64,000 nt of DNA from Streptacidiphilus fuscans (GCF_015690355.1 NZ_JADPRT010000013.1:186001-250000); one strand, 5' to 3'. Shown: positions 25,183 through 33,113, numbered from the stretch's first letter. Numbers and translations: made by a program. Notes: generated by a model not told the origin, from the sequence alone.

Positions 25183-25659
25183 ATGCCGGACCCGTACCTA
25201 TTCGAAGCCGTTGCGCACGTGATCAACGACCGCACGGAGGTCAGCGACGACTACTGGGGCGGCGTCCCCTCGATCATCCGTCTGCGCGAAGACCTGCCGG
25301 AGAACACACTCGCTGGCCTGAACGAGTTTAGCCACCTTCAGGTCGTCTTCAAGTTCCATCTGGCTGTGCCCGGGGACGTGCACCTCGGGGCCCGCTCGCC
25401 GCGCAATGACCCGCGCTGGGAACCAAGCGGCACCTTCGCGCACCGTAACCACCGCAGGCCCGCCCAGATCGGCGTATCACACCCCTGCCTGATCAAGATC
25501 GACGGCCGAGACCTGCATGTCGTCGACCTGGATGCGGTCGACGGCACGCCCGTGCTCGACATAGCCCCCTGGTTCGCCGATTTCGGGCCTCGCGGTGAAG
25601 TCCACCAGCCGACCTGGCCGAGCGAGATGCTGGCCAACTACTGGACGGAGCCCGCGTAA
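25183..25659 (+). CDS. TrmO-like (UPF0066) tRNA-methyltransferase family protein
   Basis: A 158-aa beta-barrel SAM-dependent methyltransferase of the TrmO/UPF0066 family, which N6-methylates t6A37 in tRNA. The signature blocks are visible: FSHLQVVFKFHLA, the Arg-rich loop FAHRNHRRPAQIGVSHPCLI, and VVDLDAVDGTPVLDIAPWF. The usual NRPNPIG motif has become HRNHRRPAQIG, so substrate preference may differ. The start is ATG 25183 with AGGGAGA upstream. Only the catalytic N-terminal domain is present, as in other actinobacterial members. Confidence 0.82.
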   Translation: MPDPYLFEAVAHVINDRTEVSDDYWGGVPSIIRLREDLPENTLAGLNEFSHLQVVFKFHLAVPGDVHLGARSPRNDPRWEPSGTFAHRNHRRPAQIGVSHPCLIKIDGRDLHVVDLDAVDGTPVLDIAPWFADFGPRGEVHQPTWPSEMLANYWTEPA

Positions 25660-25829
25660 CCGAAACGCGCGGTCGCCGGGAGCCAAAGCTGGAGGCAGGG
25701 TTCACTCGTCGAACCGGGCGATCCGCCACATGCCGTGCCCGTGATGGCGCTGTTTGAAGTTCCGGCAAGCCTCATCACCCCGAGAGCATCGCCGCCACGA
25801 TCCCCGAACGACGCAATCAAACGCTAACC

Positions 25830-25985
25830 GCCGCCGCGAGCGCCTCGTGGGCCAGCCGCCCGCTTACGACAAGGAGACCGAACGAAACCTCAACGTGGTC
25901 AAGCGATACTTCCCTCGCCTTGAGCAATTCCGGACGGTCGCTGCCTGCTTCGACAAACCAGCCGATCGCTGTCACGCCGGAGTTG
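25830..25985 (+). pseudogene. C-terminal remnant of an IS5-type transposase
   Basis: One plus-strand frame reads RRERLVGQPPAYDKETERNL then NVVKRYFPRLEQFRTVAACF and DKPADRC. This is the characteristic end of IS5-family (IS4/IS5 DDE) transposases, where GRPPAFD, NVVERCFNRLKQFR and ATRYDK are conserved. No catalytic region remains and the frame continues into unrelated sequence, so it is a dead fragment. It occupies the gap between trmO and cutA; the rest of 25660-26090 holds nothing I can support. Confidence 0.7.
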
Positions 25986-26090
25986 TGCGTGGGAACCAAT
26001 GCCGAGGGGGCGTTGCCCACAGAAAGGCGCCTGCCCTCGGACTGAAGAACATCCCTACCTGCGGGGCCATGGGCGCCTAGGCTGGCGGGC

Positions 26091-26408
26091 ATGGCTGACT
26101 ATGTTCTGGTCCTCACCACCGTGCCGAGTGCTGACGCTGCGGCGAAGCTGTCCCGGTCCGCTGTCGAGGCGGGGTTCGCCGCGTCCGGCCAGGTGTCCGG
26201 CCCAATTGAGACGACGTACCGGCACCTGGGCGAGGTCTGTGAAGGCACCGAGTGGCAAATCGCCTTCCGTGCTCCCCAGGACCGGTACCCGGAGCTGGAG
26301 GCTCATCTGATTGAGCAGCACCCCTATGACTCGCCGGAGGTGATCGCGCTGCCCATCGTGGCTGCCCCTTCGGCCTACCTGGAGTGGATCACGCGGGCAA
26401 CACGCTGA
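26091..26408 (+). CDS. cutA: CutA1-like divalent-cation tolerance protein
   Basis: A 105-aa ferredoxin-like-fold protein that forms trimers. It shows the family blocks DYVLVLTTVPSADAAAKLSR, SGPIETTYRHLGEVCEGTEW and HPYDSPEVIALPI, ending in YLEWI. CutA is linked to copper/divalent-metal tolerance, with an unsettled biochemical role. The sequence is atypical in the ISxYRWKG-type region, here IETTYRHLG. Its 3' end overlaps the convergent HTH-TPR gene by 20 bp. Confidence 0.85.
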   Translation: MADYVLVLTTVPSADAAAKLSRSAVEAGFAASGQVSGPIETTYRHLGEVCEGTEWQIAFRAPQDRYPELEAHLIEQHPYDSPEVIALPIVAAPSAYLEWITRATR

Positions 26409-27687
26409 CCGGTGCCCGCTCCAGGAGTTCCGACACGGCCGGAACGGAACGGTGAGGCTGAAGGCGCTGGAGGAGGATGCGGGACCGCCCTGCGGGGCGC
26501 GTTGACGCGAGGCCTTGGGAGAGGTCGAGGACGTTGCCGGTGATCGCGGCAGCGTGCTCGACCTCTCCGGCGTCCAAGTAGGCCGACGCCAGCCACGACA
26601 GGTAGAGCGCCTTGTCACGGGCACGGGTGTCGTCGTAGCGGGACAGCGCCCCCTCCAGCGCGGGGATGGCCCGTAGCGGCCGGTGCAGCTCCGCCCAGCA
26701 GCGCCCCGTCATGATGGCGATCTCGTCCGTGTCGACCCAGTACACCCAATCCGGCTCCGGCCGGTCTGTCTCCTCCTGGACGGCTTCCTCGGCAACCGCG
26801 AGTGCCCCGTCCGCATCCCGGGCATTGCCGACCGTGGCATGCTGCCACGCCAAGCGGTCCCACAGCAGGGCCCGCACCGCGGGGGGCGCGTCACGCCCGG
26901 CTGTCTCGCACGCCGCCGTGGCCAGCTCGACCCCGTTGCCGCCCCGCGCCCATTCCAGGTAGGCGAGGAACGCCAGGCTGTTACCCGCGAGCGACCGGTC
27001 CCCGGATTCCTTCGAGGCTCCCAGCGCGGCCATGTAGTGCCGGTAAGCCTCGGTGTAGCGGCCGGTGTCGAACGCCGCCCATCCAGCCAGCTGTGCCTGC
27101 TCGGCCAGGACCGCCCGCAGGGCACGGCCGGTCGTGTCGCCGTACACGCCCTGGTCGACGAGTTCCACGGTCGCATCGAGCTCGTTGGCGTAGGTCGCGT
27201 AGGTATCGCCGCCGCCCATGAAGTCGTCCAGACGTCGCAGCCGTGCTGTCCGTTGCTGAAGTTGCCGCGGCACGTCCGCGCCGATCCGGCGACCGGATTC
27301 CAGATACGGCGTAGCGGCGGGCAGCAGCGTGGTCCCGGTGGATGTGGCAGCGGCGGAGAGGAACTGGCGACGATTCACGGGATCGGTCTCCACGGGCTTG
27401 ACGGACGGCGCGGGCGGTTGCGTGATCACCTGGGGTGTTGTCCGCAGTGTGCCCGATGGCGCGACCGTCGCGGCGGCGACGTCAAGTTCGAGTACGTCGA
27501 GCAGATAGGGCATCCACGGCCCCGGTTGCCGCCTTGCTGTCTCCCACCGGTACACGTCGTTCGCCGTGCACGTTCCCCATCCGGATGCCTGATTCAGCAG
27601 GTCAGCTAACGCCTGCTGGGTGAGCCCGCGCGTCTTGCGGGCCTTCCGGATGGCTGGGCCGATCCCCGCACTGTTTCGCTGAGGCAC
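26389..27687 (-). CDS. XRE-family HTH regulator with TPR-like repeats
   Basis: 432 aa. The HTH is at residues 7-65 (GPAIRKARKTRGLTQQALAD, TANDVYRWETARRQPGPWM). A linker with DPVNRRQFLSAAA precedes an alpha-helical repeat region (QAQLAGWAAFDTGRYTEAYR, AFLAYLEWARGGNGVELATA, LYLSWLASAYLDAGEVEHAA). This is the common Streptomyces XRE-TPR regulator. It is divergent from the RiPP-like cassette starting at 27852. Three 8-mers (ATCTGCCA/TGGCAGAT) lie in between and are a probable operator, so it likely controls that cassette and itself. Convergent with cutA, with a 20-bp overlap. Confidence 0.87.
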   Translation of the reverse strand: MPQRNSAGIGPAIRKARKTRGLTQQALADLLNQASGWGTCTANDVYRWETARRQPGPWMPYLLDVLELDVAAATVAPSGTLRTTPQVITQPPAPSVKPVETDPVNRRQFLSAAATSTGTTLLPAATPYLESGRRIGADVPRQLQQRTARLRRLDDFMGGGDTYATYANELDATVELVDQGVYGDTTGRALRAVLAEQAQLAGWAAFDTGRYTEAYRHYMAALGASKESGDRSLAGNSLAFLAYLEWARGGNGVELATAACETAGRDAPPAVRALLWDRLAWQHATVGNARDADGALAVAEEAVQEETDRPEPDWVYWVDTDEIAIMTGRCWAELHRPLRAIPALEGALSRYDDTRARDKALYLSWLASAYLDAGEVEHAAAITGNVLDLSQGLASTRPAGRSRILLQRLQPHRSVPAVSELLERAPVSVLPA

Positions 27688-27705
27688 AGGTTTGACTCCC
27701 CGTCA

Positions 27706-27749
27706 ATCTGCCAGCTACTCGGCCAGGATGGCAGATCTCCGTGGCAGAT
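27706..27749. promoter_or_regulatory. Three-copy operator-like motif TGGCAGAT
   Basis: ATCTGCCA (706-713) is followed by its inverse TGGCAGAT at 729-736 and again at 742-749. The last two are spaced 13 bp apart. The cluster is 19-62 bp upstream of the XRE start and about 100 bp upstream of the opposite gene, a classic autoregulator position. Confidence 0.55.
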
Positions 27750-27851
27750 CCCACCTTGCGTAATCGCGCGTTCACTGGCTACAGCCGCCCGGACGACTCC
27801 CTGACAAGGTCGCCCTCCTGACGGCACCAGCCGACGCCGGAGGAGATGACC

Positions 27852-28100
27852 TTGGCCACTGCCCTGCCTGTCCGCGTCCCGCAGATCAGCGGACACGTCT
27901 CCGTCACTGCGAGATCGGCCCCTGCCTACCCGAACTTCGGTGCTTGCTCGATCGATCCCGGCAGTGAACACCCGGTGATCCGCGAGCCGGACCTGCGGTG
28001 GTGTACCCACCGCGCTGAATTCCTGGTGGGCGTCGCTCGGGCCTCCGTATGGACGAAGCAGCGCCATACCCGTGAAGCCGTGCACGGGAGGTCACGATGA
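27852..28100 (+). CDS. Small unknown protein, first gene of the RiPP-like cassette
   Basis: I choose TTG 27852 because GGAGGAG ends six bases upstream; ATG 27846 in the same frame overlaps that ribosome site. About 82 aa: ATALPVRVPQISGHVSVTAR, then SEHPVIREPDLRWCTHRAEF and a basic end. Its stop overlaps the next ATG (ATGA), so the two are translationally coupled. No family recognised. Confidence 0.5.
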   Translation: MATALPVRVPQISGHVSVTARSAPAYPNFGACSIDPGSEHPVIREPDLRWCTHRAEFLVGVARASVWTKQRHTREAVHGRSR

Positions 28101-28342
28101 GCACCGCCCTCGGCGACTGGATCCCTGCGGATCTTCTCGCCGTCGCCGGGAGGCTGCCGCTGCCCTACCGTGCGCACACGATGACGCTGACGGTGCGGAG
28201 GCAGGACGCGGCCGGCACCTGGGCCGAGGTCTCCCGCCGCGAGGTCAGCGCCCGAACGGGCGACTCGACCCAGGCCCTCGCGTTCCCGCCGTGTGCGTGC
28301 CCGCACTGCTCTGGGGCCACCGCCCGGCCGGGAGGCCGATAG
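28097..28342 (+). CDS. 81-aa unknown protein with a Cys-rich tail
   Basis: Starts at ATG 28097, overlapping the upstream stop. The N-terminus MSTALGDWIPADLLAVAGRL is helical. A beta-rich middle (YRAHTMTLTVRRQDAAGTWA) is followed by FPPCACPHCSGATARPGGR with three cysteines that could bind a metal. A 15-bp hairpin follows it. It may be a leader-binding or regulatory partner of the peptide encoded next, but that is inferred from position only. Confidence 0.55.
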   Translation: MSTALGDWIPADLLAVAGRLPLPYRAHTMTLTVRRQDAAGTWAEVSRREVSARTGDSTQALAFPPCACPHCSGATARPGGR

Positions 28343-28393
28343 ACCGGCGGCGGCCGTCCGCGTCCCCGTGGCAGCGGTCGCCGCCCCCTCCTC

Positions 28394-28438
28394 TCCTCCC
28401 CGCCGAGCCCGGACCCGGACATCGCTCGGCGGGGAGGA
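28394..28438. terminator. 15-bp hairpin upstream of the 50-aa peptide gene
   Basis: The arms 394-408 and 424-438 (core CTCCCCGCCGAGC and GCTCGGCGGGGAG) are perfectly complementary around a 15-nt loop. It separates the two small coupled genes from the 50-aa ORF, so it may terminate the first transcript or act as an attenuator. Confidence 0.6.
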
Positions 28439-28500
28439 CACGACGGCCGGACCGCCGGTCCGGTCGGTTCATGCCCACCCCTCCACAAGGAGTGATCGAC

Positions 28501-28653
28501 ATGGCACAGCACGACGACCTGCTGATCGGCGTGGAGAACCTGGTCACCGTCCAGGACCGCTTCACCGCCGACGCCGCCGAGTCGGACCCCACCGGGACCT
28601 CTGCCGGTGACGACGGCGACAACCGCGACGGCCTGAACCTCCCGCAGGAGTAG
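28501..28653 (+). CDS. 50-aa acidic peptide, candidate RiPP precursor
   Basis: ATG 28501 has AAGGAG eight bases upstream. The N-terminal half (MAQHDDLLIGVENLVTVQDR) looks like a helical leader. The C-terminal half is hydrophilic and rich in Asp, Asn, Gly, Ser and Thr (AESDPTGTSAGDDGDNRDG), ending LNLPQE. Asp and Asn residues are known targets of JmjC-type hydroxylases, and such an oxygenase is encoded 68 bp downstream. A hairpin lies on each side of the gene, a common way to express a precursor above its enzymes. The precursor role is inferred. Confidence 0.6.
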   Translation: MAQHDDLLIGVENLVTVQDRFTADAAESDPTGTSAGDDGDNRDGLNLPQE

Positions 28654-28661
28654 CCGCCGCC

Positions 28662-28689
28662 GGGCGGGGGGCCACTCGGTCCCCCGCCC
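28662..28689 (+). terminator. Attenuator-like hairpin between peptide and oxygenase genes
   Basis: GGGCGGGGG (662-670) and CCCCCGCCC (681-689) form a 9-bp GC stem with a 10-nt loop, nine bases after the peptide stop. Partial termination here would lower enzyme expression relative to the peptide. Confidence 0.6.
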
Positions 28690-28720
28690 GAGTCCCGCAC
28701 CGACCACACGGAGGTACCCG

Positions 28721-29932
28721 ATGGACCACCTGTTCGTTCGCGGCGTGGAAAAGGCGCTGGGCTGGGACGGCCCCGCAGCTCTCGGCACGGCGTTCGCCCG
28801 CGGCACGCTCGACGAGCCGGATTTCCTGGCCCGGCTGCTGACGCCGAACAAGCTGCTCGACCTGGTCATGCGCCGCAGCCTGACCACGCCGCAGTTCCGG
28901 ATCTTCCACGAGGGATCTGAGATGCACCCGGGCCGCTACATCAACCCGGCGGTCACCCGGCGGGGGCAGGCCATCCCGATGGCCGACATGCGCCGCGTGG
29001 GCACGCTCCTGGGGTCCGGCTGCACGCTGGTGCTCGATGAGATCGACTTCTTCGACCCGGTCATGGAGGTCGTCTGCCGGGCACTTCAGTGGTGGTCCCA
29101 TGAACTGGTGCAGGTGAACGCCTACCTGACCACGCAGGACGCCTCCGGGTTCAAGCTGCACTGGGACGACCACGACGTCCTGATCGTCCAGCTCGCGGGC
29201 GAGAAGAGCTGGGAGGTCCGCGGGGCGTCCCGCCGGGTGCCGATGTACCGCGACGGCGCCCCGAACACCGAACCCAGCGAGGATATCGTGTGGCAGGGCA
29301 GCATGCGGGCCGGGGACGTGATGCACATCCCCCGCGGCTTCTGGCACCAGGCCACCCGCAGCGACCAGGGCGACGGCTACAGCCTCCACGCCACCTTCGG
29401 CATCGTGAAGCGCGCCGGAGTGAACTGGGCCGCGTGGCTGGCCGATCAGTGCCGCGCCGACGAGGCGTTCCGTGCCGACCTGAACCACTGGGAGTGGGGC
29501 GGCCAGCAGGAGCACCTGGTCCAGGCCCTCGCGGATCTCGCCTCGGCGATGCCGCCGGCCGAATTCCTGGCCGCCCGCGAGCGCGAGCGCTCCGCAGCCC
29601 GCCACGTGCCGCACCTCGGCATCTTCGGCGAGCCCCACACCGTGGTGTGCGTCAGCGAATTCGAACCGGTCATCAACACCATCGGGCACACCGTCGACGT
29701 GATCGCCTCGGGCAAGAAGCTGACCTTCGCCGCGAAGGCGCTGCCAGCTCTGCGTCTCCTGCTCAGCGGCCACCCGGTCGACATCGCCACCGCCGCCCCC
29801 GACACGGGCGTGGACGTCGCCCGCCTGGCCGAGATCCTGATCAAGGAGGAAATTTGCACCGCCCTGACCTCGGAGTTGTCCTCGGGCTATACCGAGCTGA
29901 GCACCGCCGCGACCTACTCGAAGGCGCACTGA
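28721..29932 (+). CDS. JmjC/cupin-type Fe(II)/2-oxoglutarate oxygenase
   Basis: 403 aa, RoxA/NO66-like in layout. The facial triad reads H147-W-D149 in GFKLHWDDHDVLIVQLAG and H209 in AGDVMHIPRGFWHQATRS, matching HXD...H. EKSWEVRG and SLHATFGIV complete the double-stranded beta-helix. Residues about 230-400 are a helical and winged-helix-like C-terminal part as in ribosomal oxygenases. These enzymes hydroxylate amino-acid side chains (His, Arg, Asn, Asp). Position next to a small acidic peptide suggests peptide hydroxylation. GGAGG precedes the ATG. The 3' end overlaps the next gene by 79 bp. Confidence 0.82.
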   Translation: MDHLFVRGVEKALGWDGPAALGTAFARGTLDEPDFLARLLTPNKLLDLVMRRSLTTPQFRIFHEGSEMHPGRYINPAVTRRGQAIPMADMRRVGTLLGSGCTLVLDEIDFFDPVMEVVCRALQWWSHELVQVNAYLTTQDASGFKLHWDDHDVLIVQLAGEKSWEVRGASRRVPMYRDGAPNTEPSEDIVWQGSMRAGDVMHIPRGFWHQATRSDQGDGYSLHATFGIVKRAGVNWAAWLADQCRADEAFRADLNHWEWGGQQEHLVQALADLASAMPPAEFLAARERERSAARHVPHLGIFGEPHTVVCVSEFEPVINTIGHTVDVIASGKKLTFAAKALPALRLLLSGHPVDIATAAPDTGVDVARLAEILIKEEICTALTSELSSGYTELSTAATYSKAH

Positions 29933-30702
29933 ACCTCGGCATCCGGGCCCTGGACACCAGCTTCAACTACCTCGACTTCGCCTCCCACCGCACCCTCGCC
30001 CAGGTCGCCGGCGATCTCCTTCCGCAGTTCACGATCTCCACGAAGATCGGATTCTTCCCCCGCGACAAGCAGGCGCATCACTCGCTCGAACCCGACCGGC
30101 TCCGGGAAGCCGCCGAGCAGACCGCCGAAGACCTCGAACGGGCCCCGGACGTTCTGCTCCTCCACAACCCGGAAAGCTCCCTGGCACACCCCCCGACGGA
30201 CAAGGCCAGAGAAGTCCTCGCGGAGGCTTTCGGAGCCCTGGCCCAGGCTGCGGAGGACGGGCTGTGCGGGCAGTGGGGACTGTCCACTTGGAAGCCGCTC
30301 CCGCTCCTGTCCGCCGTCGGCCCCGACACGGCGAAGCCCGACGTCCTGATGACCCGGGCCGGGCTCCTGGTCGACGCGGCGACGCTGCGTGCCGGCGAAG
30401 AACTCGCCGCCGCCCTCCGGATCGAGCCCGAAGGACGATGGGGCATGAGCCCCTTCGGCGGGGACGGCCAGCACCGGATCTGGAACGTCTTCGACGCCAC
30501 GATGTTCCTCGACCGCGACCAAGAAGCGAGCAACCTCCAGGCCGCGCTACGCGTGGCATTCGAAGTGCCAGCCGTCGCCCGAGTCGCTGTCGGCACCGGC
30601 AACGTCCACCACCTGAAGGAACTGGCTGACGCGGTAACCCTCCGCCTCGACCAGGCGCGGCTGTCGAACTACCGCGCCGTCATCAACGAGCGCCGTTCCT
30701 GA
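29854..30702 (+). CDS. Aldo/keto reductase
   Basis: Start is TTG 29854 with AAGGAGG a few bases upstream, inside the oxygenase gene; 282 aa. The AKR fold is shown by LNLGIRALDTSFNYLDFASH (strand 2 with the catalytic D and Y), TISTKIGF (the catalytic-Lys strand), DVLLLHNPESS (the His strand) and the late RVAVGTGNVHHLKEL for NADPH binding. It may reduce or oxidise a group introduced by the oxygenase. The gene ends in a 20-bp convergent overlap with the kinase-like gene. Confidence 0.85.
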   Translation: MHRPDLGVVLGLYRAEHRRDLLEGALNLGIRALDTSFNYLDFASHRTLAQVAGDLLPQFTISTKIGFFPRDKQAHHSLEPDRLREAAEQTAEDLERAPDVLLLHNPESSLAHPPTDKAREVLAEAFGALAQAAEDGLCGQWGLSTWKPLPLLSAVGPDTAKPDVLMTRAGLLVDAATLRAGEELAAALRIEPEGRWGMSPFGGDGQHRIWNVFDATMFLDRDQEASNLQAALRVAFEVPAVARVAVGTGNVHHLKELADAVTLRLDQARLSNYRAVINERRS

Positions 30703-31537
30703 TGTCGGCGACGATCCGGTCCGCCATGCGAGCGGCAGCGTCCAACCGCGGATCATCCGGCAGAGCGTGCGGTCCGGTGATCTTCGCGCAGACGAACAGC
30801 GTCATCAGCTTGCCGTCCCGGCACTCGAAGTCGGCGGCCCGCTCTTGGAGCACCCGTTCCGCGAGCTCGGGGACGGCGAGCGAATTCCCCCACAGCGACG
30901 CGGCATCCAACCCTCGGGGGGCGTTGCCCCAGTCCTCCCAATCGAACAGGCAGAACACCGGGGCGGTCATGTTCGCCCAGTTCAGATCAGCGTGCGCGGG
31001 AACCCACGACGCCACCGTGGTGTCGAACCCCCCGCCGAACACCGAGCGGATCGTCTCCGTCACCAACTCCTGCGTGATGGTCACCGTGTCCGGGGTCGCC
31101 GTGCGCACGGTCTCCTGCCCGGCCAGCGCGTCCAGGGAGGCGTTCAGCTGCTCCCACCAGGCATCGGACAGCCCAGGGTCTTTGGCGAGGACGCTCGACC
31201 CGATCGGTGGAGCAGGCAGAAGGGAGGTCTCATCCGCGCGCCACATCACCGGAGCATCCTGGTCCCGCCAGACCACGCACCCGTACCACTCCGGCCTGAC
31301 CACACCTTCCAACAGTCCAGCGGCCTCCGCACCGTTCCACCCCCGGGCGTCGATCCTGTCCAGCCCGCGCCGCTCGACCCGCACCCACGTGCCTCGGTCG
31401 GTCCGGGCGCCGATCGTGCGCCGCTTACGTACCAGCGTGTCGCGCTCCAAGGATGCGCCGAACGCGTGCTCCACACGCGTCAGCACGTCGTCAACGCTCT
31501 CAACGCGAAGATCCACCCGGGCAGTTGAGAGTGACAT
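30683..31537 (-). CDS. Aminoglycoside-phosphotransferase-like kinase
   Basis: ATG 31537 with AAGGAG six bases upstream; 284 aa. The catalytic loop AHADLNWANM (Brenner motif HXDXXXXN) and the Mg-binding FDWEDWGNAPRGLDAA are clear. The N-lobe is short and diverged (VRKRRTIGARTDRGTWVRVE). Such proteins phosphorylate small-molecule hydroxyls. Convergent with the aldo/keto reductase and overlapping it by 20 bp, so it may be part of the same locus though on the opposite strand. Confidence 0.82.
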   Translation of the reverse strand: MSLSTARVDLRVESVDDVLTRVEHAFGASLERDTLVRKRRTIGARTDRGTWVRVERRGLDRIDARGWNGAEAAGLLEGVVRPEWYGCVVWRDQDAPVMWRADETSLLPAPPIGSSVLAKDPGLSDAWWEQLNASLDALAGQETVRTATPDTVTITQELVTETIRSVFGGGFDTTVASWVPAHADLNWANMTAPVFCLFDWEDWGNAPRGLDAASLWGNSLAVPELAERVLQERAADFECRDGKLMTLFVCAKITGPHALPDDPRLDAAARMADRIVADIRNGAR

Positions 31538-31731
31538 TTCGACTCCTTGAAGAGGTACCAAAACGCTAACAACCGCCGAGATGCCAAACCGGCAAAACCC
31601 GTCCCCCGTCCGAGCGATGCCGAGACCGCCGCCAGTCAGGTGGACTGACCCGAGACGCGCCCTCTCAGCCAGCAATGTCGGCCGGGCGTCGCAAGAGTTG
31701 CGATCGTCACCGGCACCGTGACAGCGATGGA

Positions 31732-31905
31732 CTACGTCCAAATCTCGTGCTGGCCTGGCGTTTCCGGGTCCGTGTCCTGTGCCTGGCTCACGTGCACAAC
31801 CACCTGCTGGTCCACCTCCGGGTCGTACCCAGGTTCCAAGGCCGCTGGAGACCTGGGCTCCGTGCCGTCGCCGCGGTCTTCTTTATGGATCACTCTGCTG
31901 TCCAC
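31732..31905 (-). CDS. Possible 57-aa protein overlapping the integrase end
   Basis: GTG 31905 opens a frame with good actinomycete codon usage: VDSRVIHKEDRGDGTEPRSP, YDPEVDQQVVVHVSQAQDTD, ending PETPGQHEIWT. It overlaps the last 23 bases of the integrase gene in another frame. No ribosome site is obvious and the family is unknown. Confidence 0.3.
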   Translation of the reverse strand: MDSRVIHKEDRGDGTEPRSPAALEPGYDPEVDQQVVVHVSQAQDTDPETPGQHEIWT

Positions 31906-33001
31906 TGATGCGGAGCATGCTGAGGGCGCTTATGAGGGCACCTTGGTCAGAGCGGACCCCGGCCCGGTGTCGGCCGATCTTCCGGTACTTCTCGACCATT
32001 TCGGTGCTGGACCAGTCGCCGGTCATGTCCCTGATCTCGGCGGCAGAGTAGCCCCGCTTGCCGAGGTCGGTGGGCGCCCCGGCCCGCAGGCCATGTGAGG
32101 TGATCTCTTCGGCGTCGTCGATGCCTGCCGCATGGGCGATGCTCTTGACGATCGTGTTGATCGAGTGCGGGGTGAGGCCCCAGCCCTTGGAGCTGATCGG
32201 AGCTATGTTGCCCCACTGATCCACTCGGCGGAGCAAGGGCAGGGTCAGGTCTGCCTGGCCGTGCTCGGCCAGGACGTCAATCCAGGCACGTACGGCGGCA
32301 ATGGTCACGGGGTCGTCGATCTCGTAGTTCTTGCCCTGCGATGTCTTGTCAGCCTTGGAAGTAGCTTTTCGGGCGATCAGGAGGGTGAGGCTGGCGAAGT
32401 GCAGATGGTGGAGCTTCAGCTTGGCGAGTTCGCTGCGGCGGGCGCGCATCTGGTAGCCGAGGCAGAGGATGACGCGGTCGCGGAGGCCGGTCGGGATGTC
32501 GGTGCGGCAGGCGGCGATCATGGGGGCGAGGCGGTCGAGATCGATGGGTGCGGATGAGCGATCGCTGAGGCCTTGCTCGGCCCAGTCGTGCCGGTAGTCG
32601 GCCAAGAGGATCAGCGCTTCGCCCTGGTCGGGCGGCTCCTGGCGGCGCTTCTTGTTGATGTGCCGGATTGCAGCCACGGCCAGTCGGACAGTGTTGGGGT
32701 CGGTGGTCCGCCCAGTGCTCGGCACGGTCTGGTTGATCAGGTGATGGACATAGCTGGTGAGGTTCGCTTGGGTGGTGGGCGGCCCAGGCGTGCGGTCCTT
32801 CTCCGCGCACCAGCGTGCGAAGGCGCGCCAGCGCTCTTCGTAGGTGTCCTTCGTCCGGACGCGGCCAGCCCGGGTGAGTGCGGCCGCGGCTTCTGGGGTG
32901 AGTTCTTGGTTAGGGTCGGCCGCGGTCGAAGAGTCGTCTTCGAGCAGCGGCTCGGCGTCGATGACTTCGAAGTCGGTTCTGCGGGGAACGAGCCCGGTCA
33001 A
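31883..33001 (-). CDS. Tyrosine recombinase/phage-type integrase
   Basis: TTG 33001 with GGGAGG upstream; 372 aa. The core-binding SAM-like domain spans about residues 35-130 (RVRTKDTYEERWRAFARWCA). The catalytic domain shows Arg I in QMRARRSELAKLKLHHL, the HXXR box in ITSHGLRAGAPTDL, and the C-terminal Tyr in TEMVEKYRKIG. It should catalyse site-specific integration or excision of a mobile element. A near-perfect 13-bp palindrome lies 80 bp upstream. No excisionase or attachment tRNA was seen. Confidence 0.87.
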   Translation of the reverse strand: MTGLVPRRTDFEVIDAEPLLEDDSSTAADPNQELTPEAAAALTRAGRVRTKDTYEERWRAFARWCAEKDRTPGPPTTQANLTSYVHHLINQTVPSTGRTTDPNTVRLAVAAIRHINKKRRQEPPDQGEALILLADYRHDWAEQGLSDRSSAPIDLDRLAPMIAACRTDIPTGLRDRVILCLGYQMRARRSELAKLKLHHLHFASLTLLIARKATSKADKTSQGKNYEIDDPVTIAAVRAWIDVLAEHGQADLTLPLLRRVDQWGNIAPISSKGWGLTPHSINTIVKSIAHAAGIDDAEEITSHGLRAGAPTDLGKRGYSAAEIRDMTGDWSSTEMVEKYRKIGRHRAGVRSDQGALISALSMLRISGQQSDP

Positions 33002-33081
33002 CGGAGCCTCCCGGTTGCCAAGCTACCTGCCCGGCGACGGTGGTGGAGTTGGCGGCGGCCCCATAGTGACGGGACGTCAGC

Positions 33082-33113
33082 TCACTTACTCTAAGCACAG
33101 TTAGGGTAAGTGA
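33082..33113. promoter_or_regulatory. 13-bp inverted repeat upstream of the integrase
   Basis: TCACTTACTCTAA (82-94) and TTAGGGTAAGTGA (101-113) are inverse complements with one mismatch, around GCACAG. The AT-rich arms stand out in this GC-rich region. It may be an operator for the integrase gene or a recombinase core site. Confidence 0.55.

Noticed and set aside
25817..26092. A 91-codon minus-strand ORF opposite the IS5 remnant
   Set aside because: The plus strand here carries recognisable transposase sequence, so this is its shadow.
31689..31735. GTTGCGATCGTC near the integrase end, similar to the CRISPR repeat start
   Set aside because: Similarity stops after about 12 bases with one mismatch and it lies inside a small local palindrome (TCGCAA/TTGCGA); likely chance.
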